This document shows, one piece after another, positions 47,748 through 58,123 of a stretch of DNA of 64,000 nucleotides. The stretch is from Aristolochia californica (lineage: Eukaryota; Streptophyta; Magnoliopsida; Piperales; Aristolochiaceae): the NCBI GenBank assembly GCA_029961685.1, contig JARWKL010000016.1, forward strand, positions 4,651,207 through 4,715,206. The letters run 5' to 3'. The notes under the pieces were generated by a model. It was not told the DNA's origin and ran no database searches. It saw only the letters and a list, made by a program, of their open reading frames with translations. The position numbers were made by a program, and so were the translations under genes. How positions within the stretch are numbered: the stretch's first letter is position 1; each line of letters begins with the position of its first letter.

Positions 47748-48970
47748 ATGAAGGTTAAAATTCTCCGTATCCTTGCCATTATTTATCCACTTGTTTCTGT
47801 TAATTTTTGTAGCTTAGTAATCACTATTTGTGATGTTGTACCTTTTTTTTTGTACTAAATGATTCCTTAGTAACTTCAAGCAGAGACTTAGAAGTTCCAA
47901 ATTTGTGACAACAATTATCTTGAACTTGTTTTTCTTAACCTAGTGGCCTTCAAAACACTTTATGGAATTTGAACAGAGTACGTCCTATCTCTCTCTCTCT
48001 CTCTCTCAACTTCAATTTTAATTACTGATTATTTCTTGCTAGGTTATATTGCTGTCAATTTTTTTTTTTTATTGTTTACAGTGTAACAAAATTTTGGTGA
48101 CAATTGTCTAGGTGGCATGCTGTGGCTTCATGGACATGGGATGCACAAGATGAGACATGTGGAATTTGCAGAATGGCCTTTGATGGTTGTTGCCCAGATT
48201 GCAAATTCCCAGGCGACGATTGCCCTCTAAGTAAGTTAATATACTAAGTATCTTGTGCTTTATCTGGGCATATATACATTATCGTAAATTCTTTACTGAA
48301 AGTAGATCCCCATTGAGATCAATTTTGTTGGCCATTAGATTCCACTATTTAGATTCCAATTCTAAGCTATTTTTTTACCAGACAATATTGGGTGAAGTGT
48401 CAACAAAGTTTCATTTGCAAATTTATAGCTTGGTGTTTGAAGCAACCTAACAAGTTTAAAAAACTAGGCTCTATGTTTCTTTCAGTTGAAAATTTTCGTA
48501 TTAGGAATCCGTTACTTCTAAAGCTTAAATGAATAAGGCAAACAAGATGTTATTTGATCTTTTTAGCTAACTCTTTCTCTTTCATTCCATAACCTGCTAT
48601 CTCAATATGGTAATTGCACTTCTTTTAAATATTGAGCTTCCTAACAGCAGCAATAGTTTTGTCATTCTGTGTAAAAAATTTATTATCTTCATTTATTTAA
48701 TTGTTTTTGGGAACAATCTCTAATGCACTCAGTTATACATATGCCTTGAGGACTCCTACTCAAATGCTATGATGTAACCATGTCTTTCATTTTTTATTTT
48801 TTCTTTTCTCATCCCAAGTTTTACAATAGTTGAACATGTCACTGCTTTTTGCAGTTTGGGGAGCTTGTAACCATGCATTCCATCTCCACTGCATACTGAA
48901 ATGGGTTAATTCACAGACTCCACAGCCGCATTGCCCTATGTGTCGCAGAGAATGGCAATTCAAAGGATAA
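47748..48970 (+). CDS. APC11: APC11, RING-H2 subunit of the anaphase-promoting complex
   Basis: Exons: 47748-47766, 47977-47977 (a single A), 48112-48230 and 48855-48970. They total 255 nt, i.e. exactly the family's 84 residues. MKVKIL is followed by WHAVASWTWDAQDETCGICR, then CCPDCKFPGDDCPLIW, CNHAFHLHCILKWVNSQ and HCPMCRREWQFKG. The RING-H2 Cys/His ligands are all present. Known role: catalytic RING of the APC/C, which recruits the E2 and ubiquitinates cyclins and securin. The first coding exon ends C|GTATCCTT in phase 1 and the next large exon begins TAG|GTGG, which needs phase 2. The one-nt exon (CAG|A|GTACG) supplies the missing base and gives Gln at position 7. Arabidopsis APC11 is known for a constitutive single-nucleotide exon. 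A 5' leader intron ends at GTGCAG, just before the ATG. Confidence 0.92.
47977..47977 (+). other. Single-nucleotide exon of APC11
   Basis: The context is GAACAG|A|GTACGTCC, with a consensus acceptor on the left and donor on the right. It makes introns of 210 and 134 nt, both of normal size. Joining exon 1 directly to 48112 shifts the frame and hits an early stop, whereas inserting this A gives codon CAG and restores the conserved frame. A CT-rich tract (47989-48007) follows the donor. Confidence 0.82.
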
Positions 48971-49903
48971 AGATTCCCGTTCTGTCTTAATGAATGTGTT
49001 GAATGCTAGATTATTACCGCAAAGGAGGCATATGAGATATGCATCCGCTGTGAGATATAAACCTATGAACTTGATGATCCTCTTGTTTGCTTTCTATTGC
49101 ACTTTTAGATTCATTCTTCAGTGTCTTCCTAGACTATTTGCTTTTGCTGAAAACATCTCTTCAGATGAATAAAAGTAGGATAAGGATGATCTATAAGGGA
49201 GCGTAGAATGGCGATGGTTCGGCAGAGAGAGCCCGAAATAATAAGACAACCATGTAAAAACTAGCTTACGCTCAAAGCTTAGGAAGAGGAAATAACCTGT
49301 CATCTGTGGTATCTGCCATCAGACAATTTCTCTTCCAATAGGTCAAAAAGTTAGATAGCTACGTACAGAAAAGAAAAGAAATCGATTGTTGGTTATGTTT
49401 GCTTCAACGGTATCTCAGAAACAAAGTACGCATACTTGAATAGCATCGACGAATTTTCAGAAAAATCAAAACAAAGAAAATGAAAGCAATTAAGCACATA
49501 TATTGAGAGGATCTATGATCTTTTGTTTCTACATTCCAACCAAACCTCAATAGAACTTCGAACTTCTTGTAACTGACGGAGAAAAAAATCTTTCGGAAAC
49601 GAAGTACACTTTAAAGAAAAACATCGACGAATTTTCAAGAAATAGAAAACAAAAGAAATTACGCGCAGACATTGAAAGGATCTCAGCTTTCTGCAAATCC
49701 AACCAAACATCTACAGAACTTCAAATTTCTTGTAACCGACTTCCGCAGAAACTATGAACGCATCAAAGGAGGACATCGACGATCTTTCAGGAAAGACATA
49801 TGAAAGCAACCAAGTACTCACACAGATGAAAAAAGAAAACAAGAACTAAAAAAGATAGCGTCTCGAGATAAAAAAAAAAATCTAACATGAACAGCAGTAG
49901 TAC
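48971..49903. other. APC11 3' region and presumed first intron of the orphan minus-strand exon
   Basis: The APC11 3' untranslated region occupies the first part. From about 49400 to 49800 there are three diverged tandem copies of a module of roughly 150-175 bp (see the repeat entry). No further exon of the minus-strand gene could be identified. Confidence 0.45.
49424..49800. repeat. Three diverged tandem modules
   Basis: The string CATCGACGA(A/T)(T/C)TTTCA recurs at about 49444, 49626 and 49774. Each time a ...GAAACN..GTAC/TATGAACGCAT.. string precedes it, and in between lie CCAACCAAAC.TC..(T/C)AGAACTTC and CTTGTAAC.GAC at matching spacing. On the minus strand they read like repeated copies of the T-rich start of a plant first intron. 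Confidence 0.6.
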
Positions 49904-49963
49904 CTTGCGTCCAAACTTCAGAAACACTCCAAGAGGCGTGGAGGTCGCGATGCTGTCCGACAT
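49904..49963 (-). CDS. Orphan first coding exon, unknown small protein (partial)
   Basis: ATG at 49963 opens 20 codons (MSDSIATSTPLGVFLKFGRK) ending at an AAG|GTACTA donor in phase 0. Support comes from the ATG, a good donor, and the position 455 bp from the divergent ISY1 start. I do not recognise the protein and could not find the next exon; it may lie beyond the three tandem modules, possibly overlapping APC11 on the other strand. The readthrough frame past the donor (hydrophobic, T-rich) looks intronic. Confidence 0.35.
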
Positions 49964-50418
49964 CTTTTCGAGAAATTGTTGACGAGCACCAAAAGAGCAA
50001 TCCAGAAACAGAGAGACTAGAAGGACCACGATCGACGAGAAGGACGAGCCAGTGATCCGTTATATAGGAATGAAAGAGCCACGTGGCGGACTCCAGATGG
50101 CGCGATGCTTGTGGCGCTTTGACGTCGTGATCCTCGTAGACAAATTTTGCTTTTTAATGGAGACAGCTAGGACAGATAATGGATTCGTGCGACCCGTGTG
50201 AGCAACGCTAGAAGGATTTTCGCACGTGCAGACGATTCCTGTCAAATTGAAGAGTGCGGTCCGAATTCGGAGCTAGTTACAATTCCGAGGTTGGATATCA
50301 GAAAATTCCGAAGAAGAATTTAGGGTTCCAGCTGCTTGTGTGCCGCAGGTCTTAAGGGTTTTGGTTTTTTTCACAATTTCCTACTGCATTGAAGTTTCGG
50401 TTCAACCATCTAGCGAGG
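49964..50418. promoter_or_regulatory. Putative bidirectional promoter of ISY1 and the orphan exon
   Basis: 455 bp lie between divergent start codons. It contains TATATAGGAATG near 50061, read on either strand, and CACGTGGC (G-box core CACGTG) at about 50081 and GCACGTGC near 50222. The G-box hexamers are visible in the sequence; their use is not shown. Confidence 0.45.
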
Positions 50419-51306
50419 ATGGCTCGAAACGAGGAGAAAGCTCAGTCCATGCTCAACAGATTCATCACTTTGAAGCAGGAAGAAAAGAAAAAACCCAAAG
50501 AACGCCGTCCCTTCCTAGCCTCTGAATGCCGAGATCTCGCCGAAGCCGACAAATGGAGGCAGCAAATAATGCGGGAGATTGGTCGGAAAGTGGCCGAAAT
50601 CCAAAACGAAGGACTTGGGGAACATCGCCTCCGAGACCTCAACGATGAGATCAACAAATTGATCAGGGAAAAGGGCCATTGGGAGCGTCGTATCATCGAA
50701 CTGGGTGGTCCGAATTACACAAAACATGGAGCCAAGATGACGGATCTGGAGGGGAATATCGTTGATGTCCCCAATCCCAGTGGCCGTGGCCCCGGCTACC
50801 GCTACTTCGGTGCCGCCAAAAAACTTCCGGGTGTCCGTGAATTGTTTGAGAAGCCGCCTGAGTTGAAGAAACGGCGGTCCCGATATGACATATTTAAACG
50901 AATAGATGCGAGCTATTACGGGTATAGAGATGATGAGGATGGGATACTGGAGAAAGTTGAGGGTCCCGCAGAACTGGAGATGCGGGAGCGGGCGGTGAAG
51001 GAGTGGGAGAGATTAGAGGAGATAAAGAGAGAGGCAAAGAAGTCTGTGAAAAGCGGGGACGTGGCACGTGCGACGTCCATACTGTACGAGGAAGAGGAGG
51101 ATGTGGTTGCAGAGGAGAGGAGAGTGCAAGAGATGGAGAGTAAGATGGAAGAGGAATTTGTTGCGCATGTGCCACTTCCCGATGAGAAGGAAATTGAGAA
51201 GATGGTTGTGGAAAAGAAAAAGATGGAGCTTTTGAGTAAATACACAAGTGAAGACTTATTGCGAGAGCAGCTCGAAGCGAAGACCATGCTTAATGTTCAA
51301 AAATAG
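50419..51306 (+). CDS. ISY1: Pre-mRNA splicing factor ISY1
   Basis: A single exon encodes 295 residues starting MARNEEKAQSMLNRF, the characteristic ISY1 N-terminus. The in-frame ATG ten codons upstream (50389) gives a non-conserved extension and is rejected. RDLAEADKWRQQIMREI, LNDEINKLIREKGHWERRI, GGPNYTKHGAKMTD and GRGPGYRYFGAAKKLPGV match the family through about residue 150. The rest is a Glu/Lys-rich coiled-coil ending in KTMLNVQK. Known role: ISY1 is a component of the NineTeen complex and the catalytic spliceosome, and it helps 5' splice-site fidelity and release. No introns, as in other plants. Confidence 0.95.
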   Translation: MARNEEKAQSMLNRFITLKQEEKKKPKERRPFLASECRDLAEADKWRQQIMREIGRKVAEIQNEGLGEHRLRDLNDEINKLIREKGHWERRIIELGGPNYTKHGAKMTDLEGNIVDVPNPSGRGPGYRYFGAAKKLPGVRELFEKPPELKKRRSRYDIFKRIDASYYGYRDDEDGILEKVEGPAELEMRERAVKEWERLEEIKREAKKSVKSGDVARATSILYEEEEDVVAEERRVQEMESKMEEEFVAHVPLPDEKEIEKMVVEKKKMELLSKYTSEDLLREQLEAKTMLNVQK

Positions 51307-52742
51307 TCCAAATTATATCGGTATGCTTGATAAGCTTAAATTTGATTGGCATCTAGTTCTAATGCTTTAGATAGAGAAAAAAAAGTTCATAATCTTATTA
51401 CAATTAGAATCATTTGCCACATGGGGTTCTAGTTCTTGGTTCATATATGTAAGAGGCTGCTTCTTGGGAGTTTAGGCTTGTAATGACACCGGTAGGGGCA
51501 ATCTCTCTAAATTCATATGCAGTAAAGTATTTGTTTCCTGTTCTTGCAAAGTAACAATCCCATATCTTCACACTGTTTTTGACGGGAAACATTCTAGCTG
51601 ATGAAAGTGTTGTTGATCGGAACTCAAAATTGTTTGTTGATGACATGTTAAAGTGAAGCCTTGGTTTTCTACTTGGCTTGTAGGACCCGACTCAGACCAT
51701 GAAAATTTGAGTTGGGTCGGCCGAGTCAGATTAGTACTTGCAGATCTGGTGGCTGGACTTGGGGCAAGTTGGAGGGGACTCAGCCAAAAGAGAAGGGTGG
51801 ACTCCAACCCCTAGATTTAGCTCGCCCAGTTCCAAATCTGATCCAACTCGGTTGAGTCACAAGTCCACTCGGGGATTTGGAAAACCACGAGGAAAGCTTG
51901 TGTCTAGTAATTTTCTGTCAGTTTAATAAATAAAACCATGAACCATCTATGGAAGATATCTCTTAAGTCTAGATCCTGCCTCTTTTTTATTTGTTTCTAT
52001 GTGCAGCTTAACTTTACTTTGCAGCATTTGCTGGAATTTGGCAGTGTCTCCAAGGACATTTAACTCTGTCATGTATTATTTTCAGAAATTTATGTTAGCA
52101 TTAATTTGTTGGAGGAAAGTTTCTTACACCAATGAAGCTGCAAAGATGAAAAGAAATCTTTAAGAATGAGCTGTAGAACAAGCAAACTTTGAATTTCCTT
52201 CTCTCATTTAGTGTGCAGCATACTATAGGTTTCCTTTGCAAATGACTGCTATTTTTCGGGTTCTGAACCTTGATATCCAGTGGATGCTGATTGGTGAGAG
52301 CATTATGATCTCCCTTGTTTATTGATTATGCTGTGTCTATTGTAGGATTTTTCTAGATTTGCTGTTCTTCCAAATATTCAGTTTTCCCCAGATCGTTAGC
52401 CTCCCGTTAAATTTATTAATGATTGATGCATCCATAATAGCATTTGCACTCCTCAATGTCATCAAGAAATTAGGTTTTCATCATTATTAATCTTTTTTTT
52501 TTCTTCTTTCTGATGTCTTTAAAAGTTGGCTCTTCCTTTTCTCAGCAAAATTTGTAGACACCAGCATACCTGAACAAATATAGGCTGCAAATTTTGAATT
52601 GTAACAAACTTAAACGATGTGCTGCATGACAGAGATTTAAGATGCTGGCGGCATTTTTATTTTTATTCTTTCTTCTCTGGCTACATTCTAACTAGAGACT
52701 TTTTGACCTATAAATTACTGAATTGAGTGGGAAAAGAGTCTT

Positions 52743-52838
52743 ACAGTTGTGAAGCCATTGTGATGTGTTGTGAAACCTTAACAGTTGTGAAACCAATGTA
52801 ATGTTTTGTGAAACCAATGTAATGTTTTGTGAAACCAA
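52743..52838. repeat. Short direct repeats, about 22-bp period
   Basis: The module TTGTGAAACCAATGTAATGT occurs in adjacent copies at about 52784-52838, with looser versions (TTGTGAAGCCATTGTGATGT, TTGTGAAACCTTAACAG) immediately before. It is a small expanding minisatellite. Confidence 0.75.
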
Positions 52839-53899
52839 GTAGTCTTATGTGTCTGCTGCCACCAATGTTGTAAATGAGCAGGTCAGGGAAGAAGTGGAGT
52901 GTGCTTGTACTAAATTAGTCCATGCTCAGCTGATTGGAAGGTCTGCTACTATGACTCGCATTAATAAACTTGCCAATGATGTACATCGTGGTTTCTGATA
53001 TTTGCCTGAGATGAAACTAAATGAGCTAGAAAACTGGAAAGTTGACTAATGGTTTGCTAATTTGCCCTTTTGCACTTGTAAATTTTATAAATTGTTTGCT
53101 CTCCTTCCACAGTACATATTTAGAGATTATATACCTGATTTGATGCACAAATAAGCGAGGTTTAGCAGTATTGGTTGAGGGACTGACAAGAAACACTGGG
53201 AGGCCAAAGTTGACATGGATTGAAGTGATGATGAAAAACTTACCCGGCTTGAAACTAGAGCAGAAGTGATAAGGAGGATTTGTGTACCTGATCTCAACAT
53301 AGTTGGACAATGCTCCAATGCTGTGATCAATCTTCCATCAAGTCTTGATCACTTTCATCCATTCTGTTCTTTCTCTATCTCTTGTTAGGATTTCAGCTTG
53401 CCTCCGAAAGATCCTTCTCGCAGGTGAGCAACTTCCATGTAACATGGCAAAACATTCTTAGAAATTCTTGTTTTTTTTTTTATATTATCCTTCATTGATG
53501 ATTAATTTGATCGCCACTATCTGACTTCGCTATTGAAGTCGAACTCCGCGGCACCACTCCTCGATCCCCGGGCTTGATTCTTCGCCCATTGTCGGTCATC
53601 GTTGTCTTTGCTCCCTATTGTCTGCAAGGACCATGCACCCCGTCCACGCCTGTATCTCCCTCCTCTTCGACTGTGTCTCTCGTCACCGATTTCCCGTCGT
53701 AATCACTCCACCTCAACGATCTCATGCTTGAATATCTCTCCAGAGTTACTTCCTCGTCCTTCTGTCGGTTGCACTCGTCTATCGCCTGTTGGTCTTAGTT
53801 TGTCGCTTCCCAAACATTCTACTCTCTACGCCGCGCAAGACTTTCCTCCATTCTATAGCCTTGACCGTCATGCCACGTTCCTGTCACTTACATGGAATC

Positions 53900-54600
53900 T
53901 CGATGGTCGTCCCTTCTGGTTATTCTTCCCCACCCACCTTCCACCCTTCTGGTTATTCTCCCTCACCCACCTTCCACAACTTTTCTTCAGACAATGTGAT
54001 TTTGTCTGCCCTAGCCGCTACCAGTGCAAATACCCTTCCACTTCTCTTCTTTAGACAATGCAATTTTGTCCACCCCTAATGCTACCGGTATCGTTGATCT
54101 TTCATGTTTTCACTGGACAATGTGATTCTATTCGACCCAGCTGATACCAGTGCCACGTCTTTTCCATCTTTCACTAGATGATGTGATTTTGTCCACCCTA
54201 ACCGCTACCAATGTCACTGCTCTTCCACATCTCTTCATTAGACGATGCATTGTCTCCAACTTTATCCGCCCCAAATGCTATTAGTGTCGTTGATCTTCCA
54301 TCTTTTCACCGGACGATGCAATTTCGTCCACCCCAACCAATATCAATGCCATTACTCTTTTACATCTCTTCACCAAACGATGCGTTCTCTCTGACTCTAT
54401 CCGCCCCAACCACTACCAGTGTCATTGATCTTCCATCTTTTCATCGGACAATGTGATTCCGTTCGCCCCAGCCGCTAATAGTGCCACTGTTTTTCCATCT
54501 CTTCACCGGATGATGCGATTCCGTCTACCCCTACAGTTACTAGTATTGTTGCTTTTCCACATCTCTTCACCAGACGATGCATTCTCTCCGATTATTCGTG
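53900..54600 (+). repeat. Degenerate minisatellite array with roughly 55-bp units
   Basis: A module of the form CTTCCATCTTTTCACCGGACGATGC followed by a CGCCCCAACCGCTACCAGTGTC-like part recurs about ten times with substitutions (for example near 54052, 54108, 54170, 54230, 54295, 54365, 54432, 54500, 54570). The modules seem to alternate between two flavours, CCACATCTCTTCA and CCATCTTTTCA, suggesting a higher-order unit. Long open frames appear in it only because the unit carries few stops. The module quoted is a consensus by eye. Confidence 0.7.
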
Positions 54601-54840
54601 CCAACTACCACCAGTGTTGTTGTTCTTCCTGTCCTTTAGCTTATACGAATACAGTTCATCTTCTTAAAGACCAAGATTGGATCTCCTCTCATAGCTTTAT
54701 CTTACGAGGGCAAGATAGAGATAAGGATAATGATTGAAATACAAGTACCAAATAGATTCAAACTCAACCTCTAAAGACCTATAATCTCTATAGTCACGTT
54801 GTTATTCTATAAATATCTGTCTCCTCACCAATAAAAATCA

Positions 54841-54886
54841 TTGCAAATATTATTTACAATTCCTAAATTGTAAATAATATTTGCAA
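54841..54886. repeat. Perfect 21-bp inverted repeat with 4-nt loop
   Basis: The left arm 54841-54861 (TTGCAAATAT...ACAATT) and the right arm 54866-54886 are exact reverse complements, separated by CCTA. The arms are AT-rich. No conserved T-tract follows, so it is not a simple terminator, and it may be the end of a small mobile element. Confidence 0.9.
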
Positions 54887-55755
54887 CAAAAGGAACTCCT
54901 ACTAGTGATGGGAGGAGCCTCCCCTCCCCAAGCGCAAGACTTAAGAGGATAAGAGTGAAGAACACATTCCCTTTCTTGTCGAGAAAAAAAGCTCCATTTT
55001 TAAATTATCCCTAGTTTTAATTGACTACGTTCACTGGTACAAAAACAGAGTATCGGCTATTACCTCATGGCCGACATTTTCAATGAGCTAATCATTTTCA
55101 GCCAAAATTACTGCGTTTTGAACAGAAATCTTGTTTGAACTTGAATTCAATGTCTGCGTTTGGGGTTGGATTGGATGGAATAACGAAACCCCATTATCGC
55201 GTTTAGTGACAGAATCGTTTCACGCATCTCACTAATCCGCATTCGATAAACTTTCCAAATTCTACACGAAATCTCACGTCGTTAATGATCATGAACTTTG
55301 AAAATCTCACCACGATAATTTTTCAAACAATATCTATCACTAAGATGACTCTAATGGTTGATTAAAACGTTGGTTTTTGTCATCGTTATCGTAAACTACT
55401 TGGTTTAAGAGTCGTTCTTTCGACCGATTATTAAAATCTGTGTTTCAAACTTCTTTGTTCAGTTTTCCTGCACTCCATTGTTTTACTGGTTTCAAGAACT
55501 TGACATGATTACAGTTCATTAAGTTAAGCTCGAGTCCACCTCAAACAAGACTTGACTCTCACGATAAAACATGAGAAACGGAAGTCTGAACACGGCGATC
55601 AAATCCCAAATTTGGAATTTTTCGTGGAACACCCGTTTCAATGTCAGCCATGGAAATAAGAATATTAACATCTACTCGATTTTCAGCTCTTTATTTTATA
55701 ATACTATATGAAAGACATTTGACACGCAAGATTATATTATCATAAGTAAATAAAA

Positions 55756-55878
55756 AATTATAATAATATCCTTAAATAATCACTAATTAAGTAAACGGGT
55801 ATAGAATAGGTATTATTCGATTCTTTTTTCTTAATAAACGGGTAAATAAATAAAATTACCCGATTAAATATGCGAGTA

Positions 55879-55913
<35 letters not shown>

Positions 55914-57001
55914 CTATTTTGTTTACTAAATGGCGAACGAAAAATCAGATATTTAGTCGTACTTTGAGACCGACTCGAAAAAACCACAACCCAAAAAAAT
56001 ACAAATGATTTAAGGTATGATCTACCCTAAGAATAATTGAAAGTTTGCATTGGTCAAGGTAGTGAATGTGATACGAAACTCATGGTCAATTTCTTCAACC
56101 AAACGAAACCTAAACCACCAAATTGTTTTAAAAAGGCGAAAATTTAATAATTATTCAAAAAGGTATGATAAATGTAAGTATAAAAAAAATAGGAAGTTGA
56201 ATGTAATTTTCTTATTTTCTAAATTTTTCTCATATTTTAGTCATATAACAAAATTTGCTAAACCACTTATTTGGATCAACTTTTGAGTATTTATAATCGT
56301 TTTTCCGCTTTTTTTTTTAAATTCTCATTTAAAGAAGACCCTAATTTTTTTTTTGCATTTTTGTACTTAAATAATTATAATAATATCCTTAAATAATCAC
56401 TAATTAAGTAAACGGGTATATAATAGGTATTACTCGATTCTTTTTTCTTAATAAACGGGTAAATAAATAAAATTACCTGATTACATATGCGAGTAAGATT
56501 TTTTTTATATATATATATCTATTTTGTTTACTAAATGGCGCACGAAAAATCAGATATTTAGTCGTATTTGAGACCGACTCGAAAAAACCACCACCCAAAA
56601 AAATACAAATGATTTAAGGTATGATATACCCTAAGAATGATTGAAAGTTTGCATTGGTCAAGGTAATGAATGTGATACGAAACTCATAGTCAATTTCTTC
56701 AACCAAACAAAACCTGAACCACCAAAATGTTTTAAAAAGGTGAAATTTTAATAATTATTAAAAAAGGTATGATAAATGTAAGCATAAGAAAACATTAGGA
56801 GGTTGAATGTAGTTTTCTTATTTTCTAAATTTTTCTCATATTTTAGTCATATAACTAACATTTGGCAGGGGATCGACAAAATTTGCTAAACCACTTATTT
56901 GGATCGACTTTTTAGTATTTATAATTTTTTTCCGCTTTTTTTAAAAAAATCTCATTTAAAGAAGACCCTAATTTTTTTTATTTTTTTTTTTGCATTTTTT
57001 T
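55756..57001. repeat. Two-copy tandem duplication, 617-bp unit
   Basis: Copy 1 (55756-56372) and copy 2 (56373 to about 57001) share AATTATAATAATATCC, TAAACGGGTAAATAAATAAA, TTTACTAAATGGCG, ACCGACTCGAAAAAACCA and GAAGACCCTAATTTTTTTT in the same order. Differences are scattered substitutions, a longer (AT)n run in copy 1 (55887-55913), and an extra ACATTTGGCAGGGGATC near 56858 in copy 2. The copies are head to tail with no spacer. Confidence 0.9.
55887..55913. repeat. (AT)n microsatellite
   Basis: About 13 TA dinucleotides in copy 1 of the 617-bp duplication. The matching site in copy 2 (near 56506-56517) has about six, so this locus has changed length since duplication. Confidence 0.85.
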
Positions 57002-58123
57002 ACAACGAATCGAGAATGTTTTACTCACAACTACATACCATATCATGTATGTATTGAATGACACATTTTAAATTTGGAGGTGGGTAATACTAATATATAA
57101 TTTAACCATTTAATTTAAATTAAATTACTTTAAAATTAATTTCTTCATATTTTATATTTATTTCTTATCTCATATATTTATTATTAGCATTCATTTTAGA
57201 TTTTTATTATTTTTTAAATAATAAAATTAAGATAAAAATATTGTTTTAAATAGTATGAATATTTATAAGAATTAGATAACTGACAGGATTTAAGGTGCCT
57301 GAAAATGACTCTAAAAATCAACAAAAAGGGGCCTCAGAAATCCTTAGAATTCATCCACTGTCTATAGAAAGACAAGTTTGAGCAGCAACTAGAAGTAATA
57401 CTTTTCTTGGAGAAGAAATGACAAATCAGACAAGGACAATCTCTTAAATGAGGAATTAGGTAGTTGATAAGCCATTAATGTAAAGAGATTCGGTGCTCAA
57501 ATTCAACGGTTAATCTTCAAACTTGTCTCTGTTGGATTGATATTGAGGACAGTGATGATAAGTACGAGTCATGAATTGCCTAATTTCTCCTGTCCGCCAT
57601 AGAATTATTGATTATGTGACATCAACCGTCTAGAAGTTTTGACGGTAATGAGGAAACTGATCTTCATCTCTCTCATCGGACGAGTGTTTCTCTTTTTTTC
57701 GACTAGGAATCTGTCTGGTTCTGGAAAACTGGAAAAGAAGTTTTGGGTTTTCCAGAAGATGATAAACTACGTTTTGGCTTCCTAAGTTATTTCGACGATT
57801 TTAGAAAAAAAAAAAAAAACTCATAAACAATTTGCAGAATAGATTCGGAACACCGGTTCAAACTAAGGAGTTGCAGCCTCTTCTCCACGTTGATGCAGAG
57901 AGAGAAAGTTATGAATAGAGAAGACAAGTCAAAGCGTGTATAACATGATCAATGGAAGCTTCTCTTGTTGGATTGGTTCCCCAGCTGTCTCTCTCCCGAC
58001 TTTGACTAAAACCATCCTTTTGATCAGGTCATGTGAGGTAAACCCCTTTATAAGCTTCTTAATCTGCTAAAATCGTCCACATATTCGAAGACCCATCTCT
58101 TTTCTGCTGCTCAAAATCCAGTT

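Larger units (their letters stand above)
51307..58123. other. 6.8-kb gene-poor interval with several repeat arrays
   Basis: No supported gene. 51307-53500 holds the ISY1 3' region, a GACTC-rich segment (51670-51880), and a 22-bp direct-repeat cluster (52743-52838). Annotated separately are the degenerate array at 53900-54600, the perfect hairpin at 54841-54886 and the 617-bp tandem duplication at 55756-57001. 57002-58123 is AT-rich, then becomes the ZCF37 promoter, with a TTTATAAG TATA-like site near 58050. The frames at 53026-53310 (-) and 53602-54737 (+) are not regarded as genes. Confidence 0.55.

Noticed and set aside
48081..48081. A different one-nt exon (T, in ACAG|T|GTAACA) for APC11
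   Set aside because: The following intron would be only about 30 nt, too short to splice, and the resulting residue would be Leu, not the expected Gln or Arg.
47748..48230. APC11 intron with non-canonical TA-AG or GT-TA ends
   Set aside because: The one-nt exon at 47977 explains the frame with canonical dinucleotides at all sites.
53602..54737. Chain of open frames as a repeat-rich protein gene
   Set aside because: The frames change between units, stops interrupt them, and the underlying DNA is a degenerate tandem array.
54841..54905. Helitron 3' end (hairpin plus CTAG)
   Set aside because: The stem is AT-rich, and no Helitron 5' end or Rep/helicase sequence was seen; kept only as a possibility in the hairpin finding.
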